In this document: positions 1 to 9,392 of the stretch, piece after piece
Layout of the letters: the number at the start of each line of letters is the position of its first letter
Numbering within the stretch: position 1 is the first letter of the stretch
Origin: JAGVPT01 sp035505655
Lineage (GTDB): Bacteria; Bacteroidota; Ignavibacteria; UBA10030; UBA8401
Direction: 5' to 3'
Length of the DNA: 64,000 nt
Assembly: GCA_035505655.1 (NCBI GenBank)
Contig: DATJQP010000025.1
Coordinates: 1-64,000 of the forward strand
Position numbers and translations under genes: made by a program
The notes under the pieces: generated by a model
Database searches by the model: none
What the model was told of the DNA's origin: nothing
What the model saw: the letters and a program-made list of their open reading frames with translations, nothing else

Positions 1-1
1 T

Positions 2-1015
2 CCGGCGCCTTACGTCCTGATGCTTGGCGTCCTCGTCCAGCTCATCTTCGGAATCAGCCTGCTCACATCCATCCTCATCAGCACATTTCTGACGGTCTGC
101 TACCTCTACACCGGCGGGTTCAGGTCGGATGTCCATGCAAACATTCTTGAGTTCATCCTCATGTTCGCGGGGTTCGCGCTCATCGTTCCGTTCTCGTACG
201 AAAAATTCGGAGGTCTCGATTTTCTACGGCGGAATCTTCCACCGCTCCATCTCACCTGGCACGGCGGAAACTCGATCCAGTACATCCTCGTCTGGTTTTT
301 CATCGCCCTCTGGACTCTCGTCGATCCGGCATTCTACCAGCGTTGTTATGCGGCGAAGGATGGGGTGACGGCCCAGCGGGGCATCCTTCTCTCGACCCTT
401 TGCTGGTTTGTCTTCGATTTCTTTACGAGCACCGCGGGGCTCTATGCGCGGGCCGCTCTCCCGCATCTCGAGCACCCGATGTTTGCGTATCCCCTCCTCG
501 CGGAGATCACCCTTCCTTCCGTCGCCAAGGGGTTTTTCTACGTCGGTATGCTGGCGACGATCATGTCGTCCCTCAGCAGTCTCACCTTTATCGGAGCCTC
601 AACGATCGGGAACGACATCGTCGGGAGGCTCCTTGTGGGAGAGCGGTCGGAACTCCGCTCCCGGGCGATCACGCTCTGGACGAAAATCGGCCTCGTCCTC
701 ACCGGGCTCTTTGCGGTTGCGCTTGCGTACTGGATTCCGTCGGTGGTGCGGTTGTGGTACGTCATCGGGACGGCGATCATCCCGGGCCTTCTTGTCCCGC
801 TCATTTCAACCTATTTCCGGCGCCTCACGATTCCGGCGTCGCATGCTTTCGCGGCGATGGTCCTGGGATGGGGAATGTCGACGGGATGGATGGTGTGGGG
901 ACAAATGAACGGTGGGAAGTACCTTTTTTCGGTCGAGCCGATGTATCCCGGGCTCGCCGTCTCCCTGGCGTGCTGGTGGCTGGGCAGGATGGCGGTGCGG
1001 CGGCAGGGAGGCTGA
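2..1015 (+). CDS. sodium:solute symporter family protein (5' end missing)
   Basis: The frame is already open at base 2, so only the C-terminal ~337 residues are present. They are almost entirely hydrophobic helices, at least eight membrane spans, with the segment around 'GIGNDIVGRL-like' (GASTIGNDIVGRL) and the preceding 'ATIMSSLSSLTF' that are typical of the later helices of the SSS family, in which Na+ drives uptake of small solutes. The protein ends in a basic tail (GRMAVRRQGG), and the stop lies five bases from the end of the convergent histidine kinase gene. The substrate cannot be read from this fragment. Family assignment is by overall pattern recognition; the N-terminal sodium-binding helices are outside the window. 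Confidence 0.8.
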   Translation, partial: PAPYVLMLGVLVQLIFGISLLTSILISTFLTVCYLYTGGFRSDVHANILEFILMFAGFALIVPFSYEKFGGLDFLRRNLPPLHLTWHGGNSIQYILVWFFIALWTLVDPAFYQRCYAAKDGVTAQRGILLSTLCWFVFDFFTSTAGLYARAALPHLEHPMFAYPLLAEITLPSVAKGFFYVGMLATIMSSLSSLTFIGASTIGNDIVGRLLVGERSELRSRAITLWTKIGLVLTGLFAVALAYWIPSVVRLWYVIGTAIIPGLLVPLISTYFRRLTIPASHAFAAMVLGWGMSTGWMVWGQMNGGKYLFSVEPMYPGLAVSLACWWLGRMAVRRQGG

Positions 1016-1019
1016 CCGG

Positions 1020-4000
1020 CTACTCCTCGAGAACGTCGCCGATACACTCGACGATCTCGTCGATGCGGAATGGCTTATGGATGATCTTCTTCACGCCGCT
1101 TCGCAAAATGCCCGATCTCGAGTTCTCCTCGAGATACCCCGTCATGAAGATCATTTTCACCTGGGGGTCAATCTCCTTCAACCTCTCGAAAAGCTCCTCG
1201 CCCCCCATCATCGGCATCCCCAGGTCGGAAATGACAATGCCGATTTCGTCCCGGTGCGCGCGGTATTTTTGAATTCCCTCGACTCCGTTCATCGCCGGGA
1301 TCACGGAGTAGTTTCTTCCCTCCAGAATCTCCGCGAGCATGTCGCGGAGTACCGGCTCGTCGTCGACGACGAGGATCGTCGTCGACGTGATCTCCGCGTT
1401 CTTCGAGTGACTCGACTTCTCTCCGGGCGCGTGCGACGGCTTCCCCTCCGGCGCCGGCACGAGAGGGAGATAGAACGTCATGATCGTCCCGGCTGAGGGG
1501 ACGCTCGAGACGTCGATGAGGCCGTGATGGTTGTTGATGATGCCGTGGACGATCGATAGCCCGAGGCCGGTTCCTTTTCCCCGCCCCTTCGTCGAGAAGA
1601 ACGGCTCGAAGATCCTCGACCGCGTCGTCTCATCCATGCCGATGCCGTTGTCGCGGACGGCGAGCGAGACATAGGCCTGTCCGGGGAGCTGCGGAAATTT
1701 CCGCTGCAGCTCCTCGTGGTTGATCGTCGTGACGTGAAATACGATCGTGCCGTGCTCCCCCTTCGCCTCGATCGCATCCCGCGAATTGAGCGCCAGGTTG
1801 AGCAGGGCCTGGTGGATCTGATCCGAATCTCCCATGATGACCGCGTCGCTCGATTCGATCTCCGACCTGATTGAAATCGACTTCGGCAAGGTATGCTCGA
1901 GAAGTTTCTGGACCTCGAGGACAACGGACGAAACCGTCATCGGCTTCAGCTTCCCCTTCTCGGACCGGGCGAAGAGAAGGAGCTGCTTCGCGATGGCTGC
2001 ACCCCGTTCGGCAGCGGTCGCCACCATGTCGGCATAGTGGCGGATCGACGGATCGTTGAGCGTCTTCTCTTTCAGCATCTCCGCCGAGGTCAGGATCATC
2101 GAGAGGACGTTGTTGAAATCGTGGGCGATCCCTCCCGCGAGCACCCCGATCGATTCCATCTTTTGCGCATGGAGAAGTTGGCTCTCAAGGAGGGCTCGAT
2201 CGCTCGTGTCGCGGAAGACGCCAAGAACCATCTTGTGGTTCGCACCGAAGATGATGAATGAATTCGACACTTCAACGGTGATCTCTTCCCCGTTCCAGAG
2301 TGCAATGTCCCCGGTGAACCGGGGGGTGAGGGTCTCCGTCGCAAACCCTTGTTTGTACGTCTCGAGCATCCGGTCGGCGTCGGACTTCCGGTAGGTGACC
2401 GAAAGGAGTTCTCCGACCAGCTTTTCCTGAGGAAGCTTCACGATCCTGCAGAACGCCGAGTTGACCGAGATGATCCTTCCTACCTCGTCGGTGAGCCTCA
2501 TCCCGTCGGCGGAGTGCTCCCAGACCGCACGGAAGCGCTCCTCGTCCGCTTTTCGCTGGATGGCGGTGGCGATGTGCTGGGAGACGAAGGTGAGGATGTC
2601 GCTCTCTTTCTGTCCGTACCGGACCGCCTCGTGGTAGCTCTGGACGACGATTGCTCCGAACGCCGTCCCGCCTGCCATGAGTGGTACGCCGAGCCAGTCA
2701 ATCGAAGGGGCGCCGATCGACTCAACCTCTCCGCGCCGGAGAAGGTCCTCGAAAATCTCCGGGGAGGCGAGAAGCGGATGGCCTGTCCGGAGGACATGCT
2801 CGGTGAGTCCCTTCCCGAGTTTTTTGGGGCGCGGCGGCGGATCGACCTCGTCGACGAAATACGGGAAGCTGAGGGTGTTCGTCGATGCCTCGTAGAGGGC
2901 GATGTAGAAATTCGATGCCTCCATGAGTTCATTGATGATGGAATGGACGGACGAGTAGAACTCCTGGAGATCGACGGTCGAGTGCGTCTTCTCGGCGATC
3001 CGGTAGAGGGCCGATTGAAGGGCCTCGGCGCGCTTCCTCTCCTGAATGTCCGTCACTGCCCCCAGCGTGCCGATGATCGCTCCCTCGGTGTCTCTGTACG
3101 GCGACGCATTCACTTCGGTCCAGAATCGCGTCCCATCCTTCCGTCGCATGTAAACCTCGTACCGCTCGAATTTCCCGCGTGCCCGATCCTGATTCCGTTC
3201 CGTCATCGCAGGCCACTCCTCCGGCGGAAGGAGAAGTTTGAACGCGGGGTGTCCGATCATCTCCTCTGCCGTGTAGCCGCAGAGATCCGACATGCGGGAA
3301 TTGATGTACCGGACGGTGTCGTCGGTGTCGGTGATCATGAGCCCTTCCCCCAGACTCTCGACAACCGAGCGGAATCGCGATTCGGATTGGCGAAGCGTCT
3401 CTTCCGTCTGCTCCCTCTGCGAGATATCGAGAAGCGTGCCGTGGACGGCCATCCTGCCGTTGACTATCGTCCGCGATCCGAAGACCTCCACACGGATTTT
3501 CGTCCCGTCTTTCTTCACGCCGAGGAAGGAGTACTGAATGGCGGTTTCTTTTCCCATCATCCTCCGCTGGAGGTTCTCCGCGACCATCCGGCGCGATTCC
3601 TCGGCCGTGAGGTCCTCAACCCGCATGCCGATGAGCTCTTCGCGGGTATACCCAAAGATCTCAGCGAGTTTCGGGTTCACGAAGCGGAAGACGTCGTCCT
3701 GAATGAGGTAGACACCGACGAGCGCCCGCTCCACGAGGCTCGAGTAATGCTCGGAAAGGTGTGGGATGAGCGACCGGACGAGGAGGTAATTGCCGACGAG
3801 GAGGAGCGCCAGGCCGAGCGTTTGGCCGAGGTAACCGCTGATGAAGCCGATGACTGGAAGGATCCGATCGTGCCATTCCGGAGGAAGGAACGTAACGCTG
3901 CTCACCGAGGAGACGACGATGTTCAGGTAGACCAGGCCGAATCCGGCAACGATGAGCCCGAATCCCTTCAGCGCGTGCTTCCGCAGCAGCATCCGGAGGA

Positions 4001-4064
4001 GCGCGAAAAACCCCACCCCAGCGAGGAGGAAAACCACAAGCCGTATGGCGCTCAGTGAATTCAC
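1020..4064 (-). CDS. membrane-anchored hybrid sensor histidine kinase (PAS-PAS-GAF-PAS-HisKA-HATPase-REC)
   Basis: About 1014 residues from a GTG start at 4064. This start is preferred because the open frame upstream is low-complexity Ser/Arg and overlaps the neighbouring SPFH gene, whereas GTG leaves a 7-bp gap. Three membrane helices lie within residues ~7-100. They are followed by PAS (~105-220), PAS (~230-345), GAF (~350-500) and PAS (~505-625) domains. The HisKA H-box GGIAHDFNN has its phospho-acceptor His near residue 648. The ATPase domain shows DNGIGM, FEPFFSTK and GTGLGLSIV. A C-terminal receiver (~895-1014) has the acidic pair DDE, phospho-site SDLGMP (Asp ~947) and the conserved Lys in KPF. 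It probably autophosphorylates and passes phosphate to its own receiver and then to an unidentified phosphotransfer protein. The signal is unknown. It is the last gene of a minus-strand run with SPFH, glucosidase and glycerate kinase genes. Confidence 0.9.
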   Translation of the reverse strand: MNSLSAIRLVVFLLAGVGFFALLRMLLRKHALKGFGLIVAGFGLVYLNIVVSSVSSVTFLPPEWHDRILPVIGFISGYLGQTLGLALLLVGNYLLVRSLIPHLSEHYSSLVERALVGVYLIQDDVFRFVNPKLAEIFGYTREELIGMRVEDLTAEESRRMVAENLQRRMMGKETAIQYSFLGVKKDGTKIRVEVFGSRTIVNGRMAVHGTLLDISQREQTEETLRQSESRFRSVVESLGEGLMITDTDDTVRYINSRMSDLCGYTAEEMIGHPAFKLLLPPEEWPAMTERNQDRARGKFERYEVYMRRKDGTRFWTEVNASPYRDTEGAIIGTLGAVTDIQERKRAEALQSALYRIAEKTHSTVDLQEFYSSVHSIINELMEASNFYIALYEASTNTLSFPYFVDEVDPPPRPKKLGKGLTEHVLRTGHPLLASPEIFEDLLRRGEVESIGAPSIDWLGVPLMAGGTAFGAIVVQSYHEAVRYGQKESDILTFVSQHIATAIQRKADEERFRAVWEHSADGMRLTDEVGRIISVNSAFCRIVKLPQEKLVGELLSVTYRKSDADRMLETYKQGFATETLTPRFTGDIALWNGEEITVEVSNSFIIFGANHKMVLGVFRDTSDRALLESQLLHAQKMESIGVLAGGIAHDFNNVLSMILTSAEMLKEKTLNDPSIRHYADMVATAAERGAAIAKQLLLFARSEKGKLKPMTVSSVVLEVQKLLEHTLPKSISIRSEIESSDAVIMGDSDQIHQALLNLALNSRDAIEAKGEHGTIVFHVTTINHEELQRKFPQLPGQAYVSLAVRDNGIGMDETTRSRIFEPFFSTKGRGKGTGLGLSIVHGIINNHHGLIDVSSVPSAGTIMTFYLPLVPAPEGKPSHAPGEKSSHSKNAEITSTTILVVDDEPVLRDMLAEILEGRNYSVIPAMNGVEGIQKYRAHRDEIGIVISDLGMPMMGGEELFERLKEIDPQVKMIFMTGYLEENSRSGILRSGVKKIIHKPFRIDEIVECIGDVLEE

Positions 4065-4071
4065 GCTTCGA

Positions 4072-4944
4072 CTACTTTGTGTCGAGGATGAGAGGGAGCC
4101 CGTCTTTGCCCGAACCGATGATGACGATCTTCGCGTTCTGCGACGACGCAAGCTTCTCGGTCGCTTCGATCCCCTTCCAGCGGAGGAGCTGATCGCTGAT
4201 CCCCTGGACAACGATCTTCTGGAAGTCCGAGATTCCCTGCGCTTCGATTCGCTTTCGGTCCGCTTCCTGCTTCTCCTTCGTGAGGACGAACTGCATCCGC
4301 TGGCTTTCCTGCTCCGCCTGGAGTTTGGCCTCTATGGATTGCGTCAGGCCGGCCGGAAGCCCCACACGGCGAAGCGGGGCGGACTCGACGATGACACCGC
4401 GGGCTTCGGTGACCGCCGCAATTTCCTTCATAATCTGAACCGAGAGAGCCTCGCGCTCTGAGGTGTAGAGAGCCTTTGCCTCGTAGCTTGCGGTGACGCC
4501 TCTTGTCACCGAACGGAACTGAGGCTCAAGAATCACACTTTCGTAGTTCTCTCCGACTTTCTTGTACACCTCCGGGGCCTTGTCCGGGTCGAGGTGGTAA
4601 AGGATGCTCACCTCGAGCTGAACGGTGAGCCCTTCCTGTGACGGCACATCCATGACTTCTTTCATCTCCTGCGTCTGGACAGACATCTTGACGACACGGG
4701 CGAGCGGGTTGACGGGGTTGATACCCGCCTTGAGGGCATTCGGCGAAACAGTGCCGAAGAAATCGACAACTCCGACGTTGCCGGCAGGCACGACCGTGAG
4801 GCACTGACCCACCGCCAGAAGGCCGAAAACGACGGCGACGAGAAGAGCAAGGATGCTGAATTGACGACGATCGGGGATATGGCGCGATGCGCGGAAGACA
4901 AAGAATCCCGCGAACGCGATGAGAAGACTCAAAGCGAATGCCAT
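4072..4944 (-). CDS. SPFH/band-7 (prohibitin-like) membrane protein
   Basis: 290 residues. Two hydrophobic segments at the N terminus (~3-18 and ~30-50) are followed by the SPFH core beginning TVVPAGNVGVVDFFGTV, with the prohibitin-type pattern PVNPLARVVKMSVQTQEMKE and a long Glu/Gln/Lys-rich coiled-coil (~200-260). The C terminus IIGSGKDGLPLILDTK is typical of bacterial prohibitin homologues. Such proteins oligomerise on the membrane and are thought to organise microdomains or protect membrane proteases. It is 27 bp downstream of the glucosidase gene and 7 bp upstream of the histidine kinase, so it is probably co-transcribed. Whether it scaffolds the kinase is inference only. Confidence 0.9.
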   Translation of the reverse strand: MAFALSLLIAFAGFFVFRASRHIPDRRQFSILALLVAVVFGLLAVGQCLTVVPAGNVGVVDFFGTVSPNALKAGINPVNPLARVVKMSVQTQEMKEVMDVPSQEGLTVQLEVSILYHLDPDKAPEVYKKVGENYESVILEPQFRSVTRGVTASYEAKALYTSEREALSVQIMKEIAAVTEARGVIVESAPLRRVGLPAGLTQSIEAKLQAEQESQRMQFVLTKEKQEADRKRIEAQGISDFQKIVVQGISDQLLRWKGIEATEKLASSQNAKIVIIGSGKDGLPLILDTK

Positions 4945-4971
4945 GGGAGATCTCCTCTCCGGATGAGGAAG

Positions 4972-7911
4972 TTAGTGATCGAGGGTGAGAATATCGTACA
5001 CGTTTGGATCAGCCTGCCGAATCTTGCCGCCGCCTCTCCATTCCGTTGCGGTATCCTCCACACCCCGAAATTCTCCCACTCCCGCACCGCCGTGGTCGTC
5101 CTGCGCACCGACGAGGACAACCATCCTCCACGATGATGTCGGCTTTCCAAGATACTTAAGAGGAAGGCTAAACTCAATCGCCTTTGCGGCGACGTTGCCG
5201 ATCGGGTTGCGTTCGTCTCCGGGCCCGGGGCGGTACTCGCACAGGACCGAGCCGCTCTCGTCCGTGAGCCGCACTCCGCCGCCGATCGCGATGAGGCGAT
5301 CATAGCGGAACGCGCTGTCGAGGACAACCTGCGAGTTGTACCCGACCTCGGTCGGGCCGCGATCGCCCCGGTGAAGGGCGATGACCGCGAAAGTAAGCTG
5401 AAACCCGTACTCGGGATGCCATCCGGGATCCGTAAGGTTCCTGAAGTGAAGCGTGAAGTAGACGTTGGTTGAATCAAATCGCACGACGCCTCGCGTGATG
5501 TCAAGGATCCCCGGATGAAAGTTTGTGCTCGCAGGATAGACGTACGTGCCGGAAGGACCACGATCGTCCCCCGTGCTATCCCTCGCGTCGAAGAGAGTGT
5601 CGGCGGAACTGCTCGTTGCCCGAACCTCGTCAAGCGTCAGCGTCGGATAAGCCGGACCGCGAAGCGCCGGGATTGCTGGATCGAATTTCGGACGGGCAAG
5701 TGACAATCTTGCGAACGCCCCCTTCGGGGAGAAATGAACTAGATGCCAGGGAATTCCGCCTTTCTGAGGACCCAGCAATCTTCCCGCACTACGGACCTCG
5801 CATGCACTCAATGAATGTGCGATCGTCAGCGTTTCCGCCGGCATGAGCGAAGCGTTGAGGAACGCGGCATCGCCGTTATCGTAGACCCACAGGTAGTTCA
5901 CGGTGTACGGGCGAGGGAGAGCCTCGGGAACAAGCGATGTCCTTACTGAGTCCCCGATTCTTTCGCAGCGGCCATCGACGTACGCATCAGCCACCCGGAT
6001 TCTGAACGAGACGTTTCCGATGGCTTTGGGGAGTTTCGGATTGACACGAAGAAGATGCGAGGTCGCATCGACGCTGATGCCGAGGTAGTCCTGGTAGAAA
6101 CTCCGTATGAACTCAGCGAGGCTCCAGGCTTGCGAGAAGGCCCCGGAAAGGCGCGGCTCCGTCTCACCGGGGCGCGGGAGAGCATCAATGAGCTCCGAAA
6201 GTGTTCCGACACATCCCCGGTGAAGAATCTCATCGACAAGGTGTTCGGTCACGCGAAATCCCAGCCCCTCCTCGTCGTTTCTCGTCAAGGCATAGAGGGC
6301 GCGGCCGTCCAACCAGGTCCAGATGATCCCGTTGTGATACGCTGCGTCCTGGACGTAGTACGGCTCGTAGTGGTGGAATGGATGGAAATTTGAATCGGTC
6401 GGTGCGAGCGTCGCAACGCCGTACGGGGTGACAAGTTGTTCCGTGACGGTTTTAACGATCTTTTCCCGCAGATCCTCGGAGTTCACAAGGTCGAGACAGA
6501 AGAGTTGGTTCGGCCTGAGTTCGGAGGAGGGTGTTCCGTCTTTTTTCAGGTGATCGTAGACTAGACTGTCTTTCGTGTCGACAAAGTAGCGGTTGAAGTT
6601 CAGCGCAAGCGTATCGGCGGCATCTTTCCACCGGCCGGCGAGCCGGTACTCGCCAAGGTACTCCGCGATGAATGAACCGATGAGAAGCTGGTCTTGCCAC
6701 AAGGCCTGGACGTCGCACGCCCGGTTTCCCCTGGGGGACCAGGGTCCGTTCGGCCCGACGGCGTCCATCCATGTCTCGGCGTCGCCATGGGTGAGGAAGA
6801 GGAGGGAATCGCAATGGTACTTCAGCGTCCCCTCGATGGACCTTCTGACGACAGGGAAGAGCGTGTCAAGGATCGCGAGATCCCCCGAATACTTGACGTA
6901 GTCGTACAATTGTTTCACGAACCATGGGGTCCCGTCGGCGGTGTTGAATGCGACGGAATTCGTTGTCACGATGTTCGGGATCCGGCCAAAGTTCGGGTCG
7001 GTGGAATCTCTCTCCTGGAATTTCGCGAACGAAAGAAGAATCTTCCGGGCATCGGCGAAATCTCCGGTGATGAAGGTTGCCCCGGGGAGGGAGATAAACG
7101 AGTCGCGCCCCCAGTAGTCGTTGAACCATGGCATCCCTGCGAAGATCCCCTTCACCGGCATTCCAGACTGAGCCTGGTTCATGATGAGGGCGTCGAGCGA
7201 GAGTTTGGCCCACTCAAGGGCTGCATCGAAGGCACTGTCGACGGTCGTCACCCGCGATCGTTCGAGGATCTTCTCCATTCGTTCCTTGCGGGATGCGAGA
7301 AGCTCCGGAACCCTGAGTGCTACCTCTTCGCTCAGTTGAATCGCCTGAAGCTTCGATGTCGCCGCGGCTACGACAAAGAGGAGTCTTGATCCCGCGGGTC
7401 TCGACAAGAGGGCAATCCACGCAGGGATCGTTCGATCTTTAGGCGGGCTCTTCCGGGCCCAGAGATCAACCCCTTCCGCCGGCTCCTTCGTTTCGTAGTT
7501 GTCGGAGGCGTTCAACCGAAGAGAAACGGCAGTTGAGAGCCCTTCCGGCCTGCTCACTTCGACGGCAACGGCATTGAGGCTGTCGATGAGCGAGAACGTC
7601 TCGACGGTGCCGTCGGGATAGCGGCGGACTAGGGCGTACGGGAAGACGGTCGATGTGGCGACGCTCCGGTCGAGCGAAGTTCCATGGAGTTCGAGTGAGT
7701 AGTCGTCAACGATTTTTTCGGCATTGACGAACCAGCCTTGCCATCCGCCGGTATTTCGTCCGTTGACCTCGCCGTAATAGGTCCCCGCCTCCTTGTTCGT
7801 GTAGCAGAATTGCCGCCCGGCTCCGTCCACGCGGATGCCGATCTCATCGACAAGGGGGGTGCCGGCAAGAAGCGAGGAGGATGCGAGCAGAAGAAGGAAG
7901 AACTGTCTCAT
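4972..7911 (-). CDS. secreted amylo-alpha-1,6-glucosidase-like enzyme with glucodextranase-type C-terminal module
   Basis: 979 residues from ATG 7911. An upstream in-frame start (7965) would overlap the glycerate kinase gene and lacks the signal peptide seen here (MRQFFLLLLASSSLLAG). An N-terminal beta-sandwich-like region (~20-200) precedes an (alpha/alpha)6-barrel-type catalytic region (~215-650) with PWFNDYWGRDSFISLPG and GRIPNIVTTN, matching the C-terminal domain of glycogen-debranching amylo-alpha-1,6-glucosidases. From ~742 to the end there is a second module with GDDRGPSGTYVYP, FHPGILDI and VGAQDDHGG, which I recognise as the C-terminal binding module of glucodextranases. Export together with this module suggests cleavage of alpha-linked glucans in the periplasm or at the surface; the exact substrate is not determined. 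22 bp separate it from the upstream glycerate kinase gene. Confidence 0.82.
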   Translation of the reverse strand: MRQFFLLLLASSSLLAGTPLVDEIGIRVDGAGRQFCYTNKEAGTYYGEVNGRNTGGWQGWFVNAEKIVDDYSLELHGTSLDRSVATSTVFPYALVRRYPDGTVETFSLIDSLNAVAVEVSRPEGLSTAVSLRLNASDNYETKEPAEGVDLWARKSPPKDRTIPAWIALLSRPAGSRLLFVVAAATSKLQAIQLSEEVALRVPELLASRKERMEKILERSRVTTVDSAFDAALEWAKLSLDALIMNQAQSGMPVKGIFAGMPWFNDYWGRDSFISLPGATFITGDFADARKILLSFAKFQERDSTDPNFGRIPNIVTTNSVAFNTADGTPWFVKQLYDYVKYSGDLAILDTLFPVVRRSIEGTLKYHCDSLLFLTHGDAETWMDAVGPNGPWSPRGNRACDVQALWQDQLLIGSFIAEYLGEYRLAGRWKDAADTLALNFNRYFVDTKDSLVYDHLKKDGTPSSELRPNQLFCLDLVNSEDLREKIVKTVTEQLVTPYGVATLAPTDSNFHPFHHYEPYYVQDAAYHNGIIWTWLDGRALYALTRNDEEGLGFRVTEHLVDEILHRGCVGTLSELIDALPRPGETEPRLSGAFSQAWSLAEFIRSFYQDYLGISVDATSHLLRVNPKLPKAIGNVSFRIRVADAYVDGRCERIGDSVRTSLVPEALPRPYTVNYLWVYDNGDAAFLNASLMPAETLTIAHSLSACEVRSAGRLLGPQKGGIPWHLVHFSPKGAFARLSLARPKFDPAIPALRGPAYPTLTLDEVRATSSSADTLFDARDSTGDDRGPSGTYVYPASTNFHPGILDITRGVVRFDSTNVYFTLHFRNLTDPGWHPEYGFQLTFAVIALHRGDRGPTEVGYNSQVVLDSAFRYDRLIAIGGGVRLTDESGSVLCEYRPGPGDERNPIGNVAAKAIEFSLPLKYLGKPTSSWRMVVLVGAQDDHGGAGVGEFRGVEDTATEWRGGGKIRQADPNVYDILTLDH

Positions 7912-7933
7912 GCGTTCAACGAGGTTGGATGTT

Positions 7934-9064
7934 TTAGGGTCTCCGCGAAAAGCATCTTCGCACACTCTCCGAAAGGAACCCTGCCGCTCCTTTCATGGCA
8001 TCGTCGATGGAGATTCTGGGTGGAGAGATCTCGTTCAGGGATGTAGCTCCCAGCTCCGCCGCGAGGTGGGAAGCATCCCCCCGGATCCTTCCCGCGAAGA
8101 TATGAAGCGGCTTGTGCATCTGACGAGCACGCCGCGCAATTCCTTCTATTCCCTTCCCCAGGAGCGTCTGGCCGTCAACCATCCCTTCGGCGGTGATGAC
8201 GGCGTCGCACTCCCGGAGGAGTCGGTCAAAGGAAACTGAGTCGAGGACGAAGTCAATGCCGGAAACGATCCTCGCCCCACAGAAAGCGATGAGTCCGGCT
8301 CCCAATCCTCCCGCGGCCCCCGACCCGGGAACTGCGGAGACGAAACGGTGAAGATCCCGCTCGATCAAGGATGAGTAGTGCCTCAGTCCGGCGTCAAGAA
8401 GGCTGACTTGTTCCTCGGTTCCCCCTTTTTGGGGAGCGAAGGTGAACGACGTTCCCTCGGTCCCGTAGAGAAGGTTTTTGACATCCGAAAGAGCGACCAT
8501 CTCGGTATCCCTGAGAATCCGATCCTTTTCGGCGAAAACAATGCGATCAATCGTGGAGAGGTTCTCGCCGCATCCTTCGAGCGGGCGTCCCTCCTGATCA
8601 AAGAATTTGGCGCCGAGCACCTGGCAGCAGCCCATGCCGCCGTCGTTCGTTGCGCTTCCCCCAAGGCCAACGATGATTTTCCGAAAACCCTTCGCATGTG
8701 CCTCGAGGATCAGTTCTCCCACTCCGGCAGTTGTCCCTTTCATGACGTTGTATCGGGGCGGGCTCAAGAGCCGAAGTCCCGCCGCTTCCGCCATCTCGAT
8801 CACTGCGGTTTTTTCGTCCCCCATCGCCCCCCAACGTGCGTCGACCCGGAGATCGGGGAGGGGCCCGCGGACGTTCTTTGCGAAAAACCTCCCTCCGGTT
8901 CCGTTGACAAGGCAATCCAGAGTTCCGTCCCCTCCGTCGGCAATCGGGGAGAGCAGACAGTCGGCTTGGGGAATAGCCGACCGCAGCGCCGTGGAGATAA
9001 CTTCGGCGGCTCTCATGGCGGTGAGCGATCCCTTGAGCGCATTCGGAGCGATGAGGAACTTCAT
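7934..9064 (-). CDS. glycerate kinase
   Basis: 376 residues from ATG 9064 (a TTG two codons earlier is less likely). The start KFLIAPNALKGSLTA, followed by SPIADGGDGTLDCLV, KGTTAGVGELI, VGLGGSATNDGGMGCCQVLGA and GSGAAGGLGAGLIAFCGA, is diagnostic of the GlxK/GarK-type glycerate kinases that phosphorylate glycerate with ATP to feed glycolysis. It is the first gene of the minus-strand group. Enolase, which acts one step after phosphoglycerate in glycolysis, is encoded divergently across a 330-bp gap. Whether the product is 2- or 3-phosphoglycerate cannot be decided from sequence alone. Confidence 0.93.
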   Translation of the reverse strand: MKFLIAPNALKGSLTAMRAAEVISTALRSAIPQADCLLSPIADGGDGTLDCLVNGTGGRFFAKNVRGPLPDLRVDARWGAMGDEKTAVIEMAEAAGLRLLSPPRYNVMKGTTAGVGELILEAHAKGFRKIIVGLGGSATNDGGMGCCQVLGAKFFDQEGRPLEGCGENLSTIDRIVFAEKDRILRDTEMVALSDVKNLLYGTEGTSFTFAPQKGGTEEQVSLLDAGLRHYSSLIERDLHRFVSAVPGSGAAGGLGAGLIAFCGARIVSGIDFVLDSVSFDRLLRECDAVITAEGMVDGQTLLGKGIEGIARRARQMHKPLHIFAGRIRGDASHLAAELGATSLNEISPPRISIDDAMKGAAGFLSESVRRCFSRRP

Positions 9065-9392
9065 GTACAAAAGTAGGAAAAATCGCAGTGAATGTCAGCG
9101 CGATTGACAGATGAAAAATCAAACAGTAAAAAGCAAAAATACAGATGAAAGATGAAAGACCAATTGGCCGCCTCTCAATACTCCGTAGCATCTGCTGCCT
9201 TCCGTCTCCTGCCTCCCGTCTCCCGCTTCCGTACTGAGGTCCGTGCCCCCCATCATCCGTCTGATCGTGCTTTTCTGTCTGCTGTCTCCTGTATTCTGTA
9301 TTCTCTCTACCTTGTTTTTCAGGCATTTTTTCCATTAATTGACAAAGACCATTCGATTCAACTGCATAGCAACCTTCCAAGACGGAGAAGAC
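9065..9392. other. 328-bp divergent intergenic region (glycerate kinase / enolase)
   Basis: No convincing gene. The left half is A/purine-rich on the plus strand (GACAGATGAAAAATC at 9105, and AATACAGATGAAAGATGAAAG at about 9138). The middle (9180-9310) is strongly pyrimidine-rich with repeated CTGTCTCCTG/TGTATTCTGT units. A TTGACA box lies at 9339-9344, but the expected -10 position (9362-9367, CTGCAT) is poor, so the enolase promoter is not located with confidence. The purine arm carries AATACAG and the pyrimidine arm CTGTATT, so a loose long hairpin is possible. Confidence 0.6.
9271..9310 (+). repeat. pyrimidine-rich intergenic repeat, copy 1
   Basis: This 40-bp stretch starts TTTTCTGTCT and contains CTCCTGTATTCTGT. 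It matches 21448-21487 at about 33 of 40 positions, including 27 of the first 30. Both copies lie in long gaps, 17-28 bp before a TTGACA/TTGACT hexamer. Further degenerate CCGTCTCCTG units occur at 9205-9230. Function unknown; resembles short tandem repeats seen in intergenic DNA of several bacterial groups. Confidence 0.65.

Noticed and set aside
2349..4058. 569-codon plus-strand frame opposite the histidine kinase
   Set aside because: No recognisable domain; the minus-strand frame has intact PAS, GAF and kinase motifs throughout.
9339..9392. Extended start for enolase at 9339 (TTG)
   Set aside because: The TTG belongs to a TTGACA box, and ATG 9393 has a good ribosome site and gives the exact enolase N terminus.
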